A DNA stretch of 6,875 nucleotides, taken from Actinomycetes bacterium. Its GTDB lineage: Bacteria > Actinomycetota > Actinomycetes > Actinomycetales > Microbacteriaceae. The stretch is taken from the NCBI GenBank assembly GCA_023432005.1, contig JAEYVF010000067.1, positions 1-6,875 on the forward strand, written 5' to 3'. Positions 1 to 6,159 of the stretch are shown in pieces (the first letter of the stretch is position 1; each line of letters opens with the position of its first letter). The translations under genes were made by a program, and so were the position numbers. The notes beneath the pieces were generated by a model, which was not told where the DNA came from, did no database searches, and was given only the letters and a program-made list of their open reading frames with translations.

Positions 1-2067
1 GCGCACATCGAGCCCGTCGCGGAGCGCGCGGCGGATGTCGTGGTGGTCGGCGTCGGCACGGGCGGCGTGCTCGCGGCGGTGGCCGCCGCGGACCTCGGGG
101 CGCGCGTGGTCGGCGTCGAGGCGCTGCCCTTCCCCGGCGGCGTCGGCACGGCGGGCGGCATCCACGCCTACTGGTTCGGGGCACCAGGCGGTCTCCAGGC
201 CGAGCTCGATCGGCGCACGCACGCGTACATGGACATCTTCGGGCGCGGTCCGTACCGTGACGGCCCCTACAACCCGTGGGCGAAGCGCCGTGCGGTCGAG
301 GCGATGCTCGCCGAGGCGGGCGCCGAGGTGCTGAGCGACGCGATCGTCTTCGCCGTCGAGCGGGACGGCGGCCGGGTCACGGCGGTGCTCGCCGCGACGG
401 CCGACGGCGTCGAGCGCGTGTCGGGCGAGGTGTTCGTCGAGGGCACGGGCGACGGGGACCTGTGCGCCCTCGCGGGCCTCGAGTTCGACGGGGGGCGCTC
501 GGGCGACGGCCTGCTGCACGCCTACTCCCAGTCGTCGGGGCGCCTGCGCGAGGTGGCGGGCGCGGTGCGCATGGACGTCGTGAACTTCGACGCCGGCTAC
601 TGCGACGCGACGGATGTCGAGGACCTCACGCGCGCACGCGTCGAGGGGGTGCTCCTGTACCTCGTCGAGGGCGCGTACGCGAACCTCGACCGGCCCACCT
701 ACGTCGCGCCGGCCATCGGCATCCGCGAGGCCCGCCGCATCCGCACCGACCTGCGCCTCGAGCTCGACGACATCGTGCGTCGCCGCCGCTTCCCCGACGT
801 CATCGGCTACACCGCCTCGCACGTGGACTCCCACGGCAGCGACTTCGAGTTCGACAGCGACGAGTCGGTGTTCTGGCAGATGCTCAACCGCGCGTGGGGC
901 GTCGCGGTCGGCAGCGAGCTGAGCTACCGGATGCTGCTGCCGCGCGGCATCGAGAACATCGTGATCGGGTCGCGCTGCCTCGGCGTGAGCCAGGACGCGC
1001 ACTACGCGGTGCGCATGCAGCGCGACATGCAGCGTGTGGGCGAGGTCGCCGGTCGCGCGGCGGCGCTCGCGGTGCGCTGCGGGGGCGATGTGCGCGCTGT
1101 TCCGCTCGCGCGGCTGCAGGACCTGCTCGAGGAGTCCACGGCGCTCGGCCGGCCCCCCCGCGTCGTCGAGCGCGGCTTCGGCGTCGCGCACGACCCCGCC
1201 GATGCCCCGCGTGAGCGCACCCACTTCGACCTGGGCGGCGCCGACGAGGCCGACGAGCGGGAGGTGCTGCTCGCACGCGCGCTCGCCCAGCTCGACGACG
1301 GACGCACGGGGGAGGCGATCTGGTGGCTCGCGCGCCACGAGGAGCTCGCCCGCGACCAGGTGCTCGCGCGGCTCGGCTCGCCCGACCCGGCCGTGAGCTG
1401 GATCGCGGCCGGCATCGCGGCGATGTGGAGCGACCCGGCCGCGCAGCCGCGACTGCTGCAGGCGATCGCCACGGAGGAGTACGGCTTCTCGGGGGTCCGC
1501 GAGGACGTGCCCGACGGCACGGGGAAGTACGTGCCGCACACGCCCGAGCCGCTCACCTGGCACAAGCTCTCCCCCAACTGGCTCACCGCGATCGCGCTCG
1601 TGCGCCGATGCGGGGACACGGATGCGATCGCCGAGCTCGAGCGCTTCGTCGCGCGCTCGTCGCGGCTGGGGCTCAGTGCGGCGACGACGCTGCTGCTGAC
1701 GGTCGAGCGGCTCTTCGAGCGCGGTGTCGGCGCATCCGAGCCCGAGCGCATCCGCGCCCTCGTCGCGGAGGTGCTCGCCCGCCCGCTCGAGGGGGTTCTC
1801 GACTACACCTCGCGCGCATCCGCCTACTTCGCCGAGAAGGCGCGCCGGGGGGAGGACGCGGTCGACTGGGCCGAGTTCAACGGGCTGAGCGGTGTGCGCG
1901 CCGAGCAGCTGCGCAACATGTACGTCGACATGGCGTGGCAGCCGCAGCTCGTGGCCGCGCGCATCGCCGTGCTGCTCGGCGAGGACCCGGCCCGGGAGCG
2001 GTTCGCGCGCGACCCGCGCGGCTTCGTCCGAGCGGCCGCCCGCACGATCGGGGAGGCGGACGCGTGA
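1..2067 (+). CDS. FAD-dependent oxidoreductase (FAD_oxidored type) with HEAT-like C-terminal extension, 5'-partial
   Basis: The frame is open from base 1. The GTG at 40 falls inside the first beta strand (DVVVVG, visible residues 12-17), so the real start lies upstream and 688 residues are visible. The Rossmann motif GVGTGG is at visible residues 17-22, with the ribose-binding acid at the end of strand 2 (E40). Further family marks are GTGDGD near 150, IGIREARRIRTD at 239-250, and the second FAD-binding segment LPRGIENIVIGSRCLG at about 313-328. These match the FAD_oxidored (Pfam PF12831) type, often annotated in sugar-utilisation loci and sometimes mislabelled xanthan lyase. From about residue 421 to the end the protein is helical; segments at about 452-486 and 524-560 resemble HEAT repeats. 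The stop overlaps the GH3 start. No lipoprotein or signal sequence can be assessed because the N-terminus is missing. The family call is firm; substrate and electron acceptor are unknown. Oxidation of a sugar or sugar-derived substrate is inferred from context. Confidence 0.9.
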   Translation, partial: AHIEPVAERAADVVVVGVGTGGVLAAVAAADLGARVVGVEALPFPGGVGTAGGIHAYWFGAPGGLQAELDRRTHAYMDIFGRGPYRDGPYNPWAKRRAVEAMLAEAGAEVLSDAIVFAVERDGGRVTAVLAATADGVERVSGEVFVEGTGDGDLCALAGLEFDGGRSGDGLLHAYSQSSGRLREVAGAVRMDVVNFDAGYCDATDVEDLTRARVEGVLLYLVEGAYANLDRPTYVAPAIGIREARRIRTDLRLELDDIVRRRRFPDVIGYTASHVDSHGSDFEFDSDESVFWQMLNRAWGVAVGSELSYRMLLPRGIENIVIGSRCLGVSQDAHYAVRMQRDMQRVGEVAGRAAALAVRCGGDVRAVPLARLQDLLEESTALGRPPRVVERGFGVAHDPADAPRERTHFDLGGADEADEREVLLARALAQLDDGRTGEAIWWLARHEELARDQVLARLGSPDPAVSWIAAGIAAMWSDPAAQPRLLQAIATEEYGFSGVREDVPDGTGKYVPHTPEPLTWHKLSPNWLTAIALVRRCGDTDAIAELERFVARSSRLGLSAATTLLLTVERLFERGVGASEPERIRALVAEVLARPLEGVLDYTSRASAYFAEKARRGEDAVDWAEFNGLSGVRAEQLRNMYVDMAWQPQLVAARIAVLLGEDPARERFARDPRGFVRAAARTIGEADA
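2050..2066 (+). promoter_or_regulatory. Ribosome-binding site and overlapping GTG start of the GH3 gene
   Basis: GGGGAGG at 2050-2056 lies 7 bases before a GTG at 2064-2066. That GTG shares GTGA with the stop (2065-2067) of the upstream oxidoreductase. This decides the start: the frame is open far upstream (to about 1323), but only this start gives a GH3 N-terminus of normal length and a Shine-Dalgarno site. The stop-start overlap implies translational coupling. Confidence 0.85.
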
Positions 2068-4304
2068 CGCACCCACGCCTCGCGGGCCTGACGCTCGCAG
2101 AGAAGGCCGCGCTCGGCTCGGGTGAGGGATTCTGGCGCACGAAGTCGATCCGCGGCATCGCCGGCATCGAGGTCGCCGACGGGCCGCACGGTGTGCGCAG
2201 TCAGGTGGCGAGCGCCGACCAGCCGGGCATCACGGTCGCCCCTCCCGCGACGTGCTTCCCGCCCGCCGTCGCGCTCGCCCAGACCTGGGACCCCGCACTC
2301 GTCGAGCGCGTCGGCGCGGCGATCGGCGCCGAAGCCCGGCAGCTCGGGGTCGACGTCGTGCTCGGGCCCGGCATCAACATCAAGCGCGACCCCCGGTGCG
2401 GGCGCAACTTCGAGTACTACTCCGAGGATCCGCTGCTCACGGCGGAGCTCGGCGCGGCCTGGGTTCGCGGCGTCCAGTCGCGCGGCGTGGGCACCTCGCT
2501 CAAGCACTTCGCGGTGAACAACCAGGAGCACGACCGCATGAGCGTGAGCGCGGATGTCGACGAGCGGCCCCTGCGGGAGATCTACCTGCGCGCCTTCGAG
2601 CGCATCGTGCGCACCGCGCGACCGACGACGGTCATGTGCTCCTACAACCGCGTCAACGGCGTGCTCGCGTCGCAGAACCGGATGCTGCTCACCGACATCC
2701 TGCGGGATCAGTGGGGCTTCGACGGGGTCGTGGTGAGCGACTGGGGCGCCGTCCACGATCGCGTCGCCGCCGTCGAGGCCGGGCTCGACCTCGAGATGCC
2801 GGGCACCGACGGCGTGACCGACGCGCAGCTCGTGCGCGCGGTGGAATCCGGCGCGCTCGACCCCGCGCATGTCGACCGGGCGGCGGGCCGGGTGGCCGGG
2901 CTCGTGGAGCGCGTGCGCACGGCGCGCGAGAGCATCCGGGTCGACGCGCCCGACCTCGACGCGCACCACGAGCTCGCGCGCGAGGCCGCCCGGCGCGCGA
3001 TCGTGCTCCTCGAGAACCGCGACGACCTGCTCCCGCTCGCGCGCGGCACCCGCATCGCCGTCATCGGCGAGCTCGCGCGCGCACCGCGCGTGCAGGGCGG
3101 CGGCAGCTCGCGCGTCAACGCGACGCGCGTCGACGACCTGCTCGAGCGTCTCGCCGCGGTAGGCGAGGCCGAGGTCTCCTGGGCACCGGGTGCGCGCCGA
3201 GGGGCGGATGCCGTGGAGCTCGATCGACTGCGCACGGAGGCGGCCGAGCTCGCCGCCGAGTGCGCCGCGGCGGTCGTCGTCGTCGGCCTCGACGAGCTCG
3301 ACGAGGTCGAGGGGCTCGACCGCGCGCATATCGCGCTGCCGGCCGAGCTCGAGGCGCTCGTCGAAGCCGTCGCTCTCCGGCAGCCGCGCACCGTCGCGGT
3401 CGTCGTGCACGGCGGCGTCGTCGACCTGACGCGCGTCGCGGATGCGGCCCCCGCGCTCGTCGACGCGGCCCTCACGGGTCAGGCGTCGGCCGGCGCGCTC
3501 GCCGAGGTGCTCTTCGGCGTCGTGAACCCGTCGGGACGTCTGGCCGAGACCGTACCCGTCAGGCTCGCCGATGTTCCCGCGGCGACGGCGTTCCCGGGCG
3601 AGGAGGGCCACGTGCGCTACGGCGAGGGGGTCTTCGTCGGCTATCGCTGGTACGACGCGCGGGAGCTCCCCGTGCGCTTCCCCTTCGGGCACGGGCTCTC
3701 CTACACGCGGTTCCGCTACGGCGCGCCGTCGGTCGCCGCGGTCGACGGCGGCGTGGAGGTCGAGCTCGAGGTCACCAACGTGGGCGCGCGGGCGGGCCGC
3801 GAGATCGTGCAGCTCTATGCCTCGCGGCCCCACTCGCGTCTCACGCGAGCTCCGCGCGAGCTCGTCGGCTTCGCGAGCGTGGAGCTCGAGGCGGGACGCG
3901 GTGAGCACGTGCGCATCCGGGTCTCGCACGACGACCTCGCGGCGTGGAGCACCGCTCGGGGCCGCTGGTGGGTCGAGGGGGGTCGACTCGACCTCGCCGT
4001 CGGCGCCTCGAGCCGCGACATCCGCGCGACCGTGACGTTCGAGCTCGAGGGCGACGGAGGCCACGTGACGCTCACCCCCGACTCCCGGCTCTCCGATGTG
4101 CTCGCGGTGCCGTCGGCGGCCGCGCGACTCGCGACGAAGGTCGATTGGCTCGTCGACGACGCCGCGTCGGATGCCGTCGGCGTCGGCATGCCCGTGCTCA
4201 TGGGCTCGCTGCCCGTGTCGCGCCTCGAGTCGTTCACGGGCGGGGCGGTCACGCGCGACGAGATCCTCGCAATCCTCGCGGAGGCGAACTCCGCCGCGGA
4301 GTGA
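2064..4304 (+). CDS. Glycoside hydrolase family 3 (beta-glucosidase-like), cytoplasmic
   Basis: This 746-residue enzyme should hydrolyse non-reducing terminal beta- (or arabino-type alpha-) glycosides with retention. The N-terminal (alpha/beta)8 domain (about 10-270) has GRNFEYYSEDP (from 113), KHF at 147-149 and the SDW motif with the expected nucleophile D226. The second domain (about 310-545) begins at IVLLEN (313-318) and contains QGGGSSRVN, EVEGLDR (E414-R420, probable region of the acid/base glutamate), NPSGR (488-492) and FPFGHGLSY (539-547). A fibronectin-III-like domain (about 563-654) follows, with VTN at 570-572. A tail of about 90 residues (LTPDS at 670) resembles the helical tail of many GH3 glucosidases. 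There is no PA14 insertion and no signal peptide, so it probably acts on imported oligosaccharides. The usual aromatic-Pro-Gly-Gln stretch (WYPGQ type) reads ALTGQ here, a divergence near the active-site cleft. The family is certain. Exact substrate (glucoside, xyloside, arabinopyranoside) is not. Confidence 0.97.
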   Translation: MTHPRLAGLTLAEKAALGSGEGFWRTKSIRGIAGIEVADGPHGVRSQVASADQPGITVAPPATCFPPAVALAQTWDPALVERVGAAIGAEARQLGVDVVLGPGINIKRDPRCGRNFEYYSEDPLLTAELGAAWVRGVQSRGVGTSLKHFAVNNQEHDRMSVSADVDERPLREIYLRAFERIVRTARPTTVMCSYNRVNGVLASQNRMLLTDILRDQWGFDGVVVSDWGAVHDRVAAVEAGLDLEMPGTDGVTDAQLVRAVESGALDPAHVDRAAGRVAGLVERVRTARESIRVDAPDLDAHHELAREAARRAIVLLENRDDLLPLARGTRIAVIGELARAPRVQGGGSSRVNATRVDDLLERLAAVGEAEVSWAPGARRGADAVELDRLRTEAAELAAECAAAVVVVGLDELDEVEGLDRAHIALPAELEALVEAVALRQPRTVAVVVHGGVVDLTRVADAAPALVDAALTGQASAGALAEVLFGVVNPSGRLAETVPVRLADVPAATAFPGEEGHVRYGEGVFVGYRWYDARELPVRFPFGHGLSYTRFRYGAPSVAAVDGGVEVELEVTNVGARAGREIVQLYASRPHSRLTRAPRELVGFASVELEAGRGEHVRIRVSHDDLAAWSTARGRWWVEGGRLDLAVGASSRDIRATVTFELEGDGGHVTLTPDSRLSDVLAVPSAAARLATKVDWLVDDAASDAVGVGMPVLMGSLPVSRLESFTGGAVTRDEILAILAEANSAAE

Positions 4305-4309
4305 CGCGC

Positions 4310-4337
4310 GGCGCGGTCGGGCTCAGTCGACCGCGCC
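4310..4337. terminator. GC-rich hairpin between converging GH3 and MarR genes (probable bidirectional terminator)
   Basis: GGCGCGGTCG (4310-4319) is perfectly complementary to CGACCGCGCC (4328-4337), separated by an 8-base loop. It starts 6 bases after the GH3 stop, and its loop includes the stop codon of the regulator on the opposite strand. There is no T-tract on either side, so it is not a classical E. coli-type intrinsic terminator. GC-rich hairpins without a U-tract between convergent genes are common in actinobacteria and may terminate or stabilise both transcripts. The inverted repeat is plain in the sequence; its function is inferred. Confidence 0.6.
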
Positions 4338-4823
4338 CTCGACGCGCACGAGCCAGTCGCGCAGGATCCGCTCGAGCGCCATCCGGTCGGATGCGGGCAG
4401 CTCGGCGAGCAGGCGCGCCTCGTTCCGCATGTGGTCGCCGAACGCGGAGTCGATGACCTCGAGCCCGCAGTCGGTGAGACGGACACGGCGCACGCGCGCA
4501 TCCTCCGCGTCGATGCGGCGCGAGATGAAGCCCGCCTGCTCGAGGCGGTCGAGGCGCTTGGTCATGCCGCCCGTCGTGATCATGGTGTGCTCGGCGAGCT
4601 CGCCCGCCGGGAGCTCATAGGGCTCGCCCGTGCGGCGCAGCGCGGCGAGCACGTCGAAGTCGCCCTCGCCGAGCCCGTGCTCGCGGTAGACCGCGACGAG
4701 CTCGTCGTGGAGGCGGGCGCCGATCCGGTGCAGACGGCCGATCACGCCCTGGGGCGTGGGGTCGAGGTCGGGACGCTCGGCGCGCCACTGCTCCTGGATG
4801 CGGTCGACCTGATCCCGGAGCAC
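4323..4823 (-). CDS. MarR-family transcriptional regulator
   Basis: The product has 166 residues, a normal MarR length, and a GTG start at 4823. A dimerisation helix region (about 1-50, with QWRAERPDLD at 12-21 followed by GVIGRLHRI) precedes a winged helix-turn-helix: LGEGDFDVLAALRR (51-64), recognition helix TTGGMTKRLDRLEQAG (83-98) and a wing with DAEDARVRRVRLT (105-117). The C-terminal helices complete the dimer interface. Such regulators usually bind a palindromic operator as dimers and release it on binding a small ligand. It diverges from the EamA transporter across a 39-bp gap containing a candidate operator, so self-repression and repression of the exporter are the natural inference. 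The start is fairly secure: family similarity begins within the first residues and no in-frame alternative lies upstream. The ligand is unknown. Confidence 0.95.
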   Translation of the reverse strand: MLRDQVDRIQEQWRAERPDLDPTPQGVIGRLHRIGARLHDELVAVYREHGLGEGDFDVLAALRRTGEPYELPAGELAEHTMITTGGMTKRLDRLEQAGFISRRIDAEDARVRRVRLTDCGLEVIDSAFGDHMRNEARLLAELPASDRMALERILRDWLVRVEGAVD

Positions 4824-4824
4824 G

Positions 4825-4843
4825 GGGGAATATTACCTTCCCC
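4825..4843 (-). promoter_or_regulatory. Ribosome-binding site of the MarR gene inside a small inverted repeat
   Basis: On the minus strand GGGGAAGG (4843-4836) is the only Shine-Dalgarno-like stretch before the GTG at 4823, at a rather long spacing of 12 bases. The same bases form one arm of a perfect 6-bp inverted repeat, GGGGAA at 4825-4830 with TTCCCC at 4838-4843 and a 7-base loop. In mRNA this could fold and partly mask the ribosome-binding site. The repeat is seen directly; a regulatory effect is inferred. Confidence 0.45.
4833..4841 (+). promoter_or_regulatory. Candidate MarR half-site TTACCTTCC
   Basis: TTACCTTCC differs at one base from TTATCTTCC at 4854-4862, the left arm of the palindromic operator candidate. 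The two start 21 bp apart, two helical turns, so dimers could bind on the same DNA face. The site overlaps the Shine-Dalgarno stretch of the regulator gene. No clear second arm is seen, so it may be a weak or half operator. Confidence 0.4.
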
Positions 4844-4849
4844 TTCATG

Positions 4850-4856
4850 TATTTTA
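4850..4856. promoter_or_regulatory. Overlapping divergent -10-like elements
   Basis: On the plus strand TATTTT (4850-4855) ends 7 bases before the transporter ATG, ideal for a leaderless transcript starting at the A of the start codon. On the minus strand TAAAAT (4856-4851) would start the regulator transcript near 4843, just ahead of its Shine-Dalgarno stretch. Both fit the TAnnnT pattern of actinobacterial -10 elements in an otherwise GC-rich region. No convincing -35 hexamer is seen on either strand. Assignment is by position and pattern only. Confidence 0.5.
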
Positions 4857-4873
4857 TCTTCCATGGAAGTAAA
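4854..4873. promoter_or_regulatory. Palindromic operator candidate for the MarR regulator, spanning the transporter start codon
   Basis: The core CTTCCATGGAAG (4858-4869) is a perfect 12-bp palindrome. Extended to 20 bp (TTAT on the left, TAAA on the right), 16 of 20 positions remain symmetric. Its size and AT-rich flanks fit MarR operators. It overlaps both candidate -10 elements, and its centre is the ATG of the transporter, so a bound dimer would block transcription both ways. Binding by the adjacent MarR protein is inferred. Confidence 0.6.
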
Positions 4874-5744
4874 TTGGCGGGCGGCGGTGATCACGGCGAT
4901 CGCGCCCATCGCGTGGGGGGCGACCTACTTCGTGACCCAGCACGCGCTCCCCGCCGAGAGCCCCGTATGGGGCTCGGCTCTGCGCGCCCTCCCGGCGGGC
5001 CTCGCCCTGCTCGCGATCGCGCGCTCGCGCCCGCACGGACGCGTCGAGTGGGGGCGCGCGGCCCTGCTCGGGGTGCTGAACGTCGGCGGCTTCTTCCTGC
5101 TGCTCTACCTCGCCGCGCAGCTGCTCCCCACGAGCGTCGCCTCCTCGATCATGGCCGCCTCGCCCCTCGTGCTCGCCGCGTTCGCGTGGGCGCTGCTCGG
5201 GCAGAGACCCGCCGCGCGTGTCATCGCGGGGGCCGTCATCGGCATCCTCGGCGTCATCCTGCTCGTCGCGGGCGGCACGGGCGAGATAGACGGATGGGGT
5301 GTGGCGGCATCCGCGACCGGCCTCGCGAGCTCATCGCTCGGCTACGTGCTCACGCGGCGCTGGGGCGGCACCGCGACGCCCGTCGCCGCGAGCGCGTGGC
5401 AGCTGCTGTTCGGCGGCGGGCTGCTGCTCATCGTCGCACTCGGGGTTGAGGGTGCGCCGCCCGCCCTCGATGCCACGGGGTGGGCGGGGCTCGCATTCGT
5501 GACGCTCGTCGGCACGGCCGCCGCGAACGTGGCATGGTTCCACGGCCTGCAGCACCTGAGCGCGGGGGCGGTCGGCGTCATCGGCCTGCTCAACCCCGTC
5601 ACGGGCGTGCTGCTCGGGGTGCTCGCGGGCGGCGAGTCGCTCGCCGCGGCGCAGGCCGGCGGCATCGTGCTCGTGCTCGGCGGCATCCTGCTCGGGCAGC
5701 TGCAGCGGGGTCGGATGCAGACTCGCCTCAGCCGAGCGCGGTGA
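4863..5744 (+). CDS. EamA/DMT-superfamily transporter
   Basis: This 293-residue protein has the standard length and two-repeat layout of EamA permeases: repeat 1 at about 7-137 and repeat 2 at about 146-279, five hydrophobic helices each, with a short basic tail (RGRMQTRLSRAR). Helix 1 has the typical APIAWGATYFV (14-24), and repeat 2 ends with GLLNPVTGVLLGVL (241-254) after the conserved WFHGLQ region. Members of the drug/metabolite transporter superfamily mostly export amino acids, metabolites or drugs across the cytoplasmic membrane. The ATG at 4863 is chosen because the divergent regulator begins 39 bp upstream and hydrophobic homology starts at once. No Shine-Dalgarno site precedes it, so a leaderless mRNA is likely. 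The open frame continues upstream to about 4431, but that part is antisense to the regulator. Control by the neighbouring MarR protein is probable; the substrate is unknown. The 3' end overlaps the converging hydrolase remnant by 17 bp. Confidence 0.95.
   Translation: MEVNWRAAVITAIAPIAWGATYFVTQHALPAESPVWGSALRALPAGLALLAIARSRPHGRVEWGRAALLGVLNVGGFFLLLYLAAQLLPTSVASSIMAASPLVLAAFAWALLGQRPAARVIAGAVIGILGVILLVAGGTGEIDGWGVAASATGLASSSLGYVLTRRWGGTATPVAASAWQLLFGGGLLLIVALGVEGAPPALDATGWAGLAFVTLVGTAAANVAWFHGLQHLSAGAVGVIGLLNPVTGVLLGVLAGGESLAAAQAGGIVLVLGGILLGQLQRGRMQTRLSRAR
5724..5737. repeat. 14-bp direct repeat, copy 1
   Basis: CGCCTCAGCCGAGC is identical to 6160-6173. This copy covers the last codons and stop (LG-stop on the minus strand) of the hydrolase remnant and lies within the end of the transporter gene. 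It may be coincidence in GC-rich DNA. Confidence 0.5.
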
Positions 5745-6132
5745 CGATCGGGCTCTCGAACCACTCCCGGTACTCCGCCTCGCTGCGCGAGGTCGCGATG
5801 ACGGTCGACGGGATGCTGCGGCGGCGTTCGTCGTGCAGCACCTGCGGTGAGCGCGCCGTCGTGAGCGGCTCGGGCACGGCGCGCGCCGCGAAGCGCTCGC
5901 GGCCCGCATCGTCGAGGTCGCGCAGATCCGCGCCGTCGAAGAGCGCCCAGTCGGGCAGGGGCACGGCGCCGTCCACCTGGTCGGCGAGGGTCACGGATGC
6001 AGGGTCGTCGCCGGGGCGGAGGCCCGGCCGCGTGAGCGGATGCGCTCGGTGCCCGGCTGCTTCGACGATGGGCACCACCTCATCCCACGAGTCACCGCGG
6101 AGCCAGAAGCCGGGGACCAGGATGACGTCCAT
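5728..6132 (-). pseudogene. Alpha/beta hydrolase remnant with in-frame internal deletion and 3' truncation
   Basis: The 134-codon frame is open and begins like a typical actinobacterial alpha/beta hydrolase of about 230 residues: MDVILVPGFWLRGDSWDEV, then AGHRAHPLTRPGL (26-38). In such homologues the DQVD segment (51-54) is followed by a strand and the nucleophile elbow (GHSGG type). Here it runs directly into AVPLPDW (56-62), which normally lies about 65-75 residues later. The next stretch (DERRRSIPSTVIA, 101-113) is in family register, but the frame stops after IVTALG, before the usual GHWPQ-type segment with the catalytic histidine. Nucleophile and histidine are therefore both missing and hydrolase activity is not expected. 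The junction is near 5968, with frame preserved. It follows the GAP/Sap gene by 31 bp on the same strand, lacks a Shine-Dalgarno site and converges on the transporter. It could be a decaying gene or a small protein still made. The family comparison is from memory of homologues, not an alignment. Confidence 0.7.
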
Positions 6133-6138
6133 GGCGCG

Positions 6139-6144
6139 ACGCTA
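6139..6144 (-). promoter_or_regulatory. Possible -10 element before the hydrolase remnant
   Basis: On the minus strand TAGCGT fits the TAnnnT pattern and ends 6 bases before the ATG at 6132, suiting a leaderless transcript. No Shine-Dalgarno site and no clear -35 hexamer are seen. Read-through from the GAP/Sap gene 31 bp upstream is an equal alternative. Confidence 0.3.
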
Positions 6145-6159
6145 CACCGGGCCACCGAC

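Noticed and set aside
35..334. Short plus-strand frame at the left edge
   Set aside because: Ser/Arg/Ala-rich shadow of the oxidoreductase, whose Rossmann motif lies in the other frame.
1323..2063. Upstream extension of the GH3 frame inside the oxidoreductase gene
   Set aside because: The translation is Arg/Ala-rich without motifs, and the GTG at 2064 has a good ribosome-binding site and a normal GH3 N-terminus.
1824..4064. 746-codon open frame on the minus strand across the GH3 gene
   Set aside because: It is antisense to a GH3 gene with all family motifs and has a low-complexity Arg/Ala/Asp/Glu-rich translation typical of shadow frames in high-GC DNA.
4615..4848. ATG-started minus-strand frame just ahead of the MarR start
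   Set aside because: It is out of frame with MarR and gives a Pro/Arg/His-rich shadow product; the MarR frame carries the wHTH motifs.
4431..4862. Upstream extension of the transporter frame
   Set aside because: It is antisense to the MarR gene and adds a non-membrane, non-conserved stretch. The ATG at 4863 gives a normal EamA length.
4858..4869. The palindrome as a mobile-element end or attachment site
   Set aside because: There is no integrase, transposase or target duplication nearby; its place over divergent promoters beside a MarR gene is better explained as an operator.
5331..5909. Minus-strand frames antisense to the transporter end
   Set aside because: Arg/Ala/Pro-rich, no family features, and the transporter's membrane helices in the opposite frame are clear.
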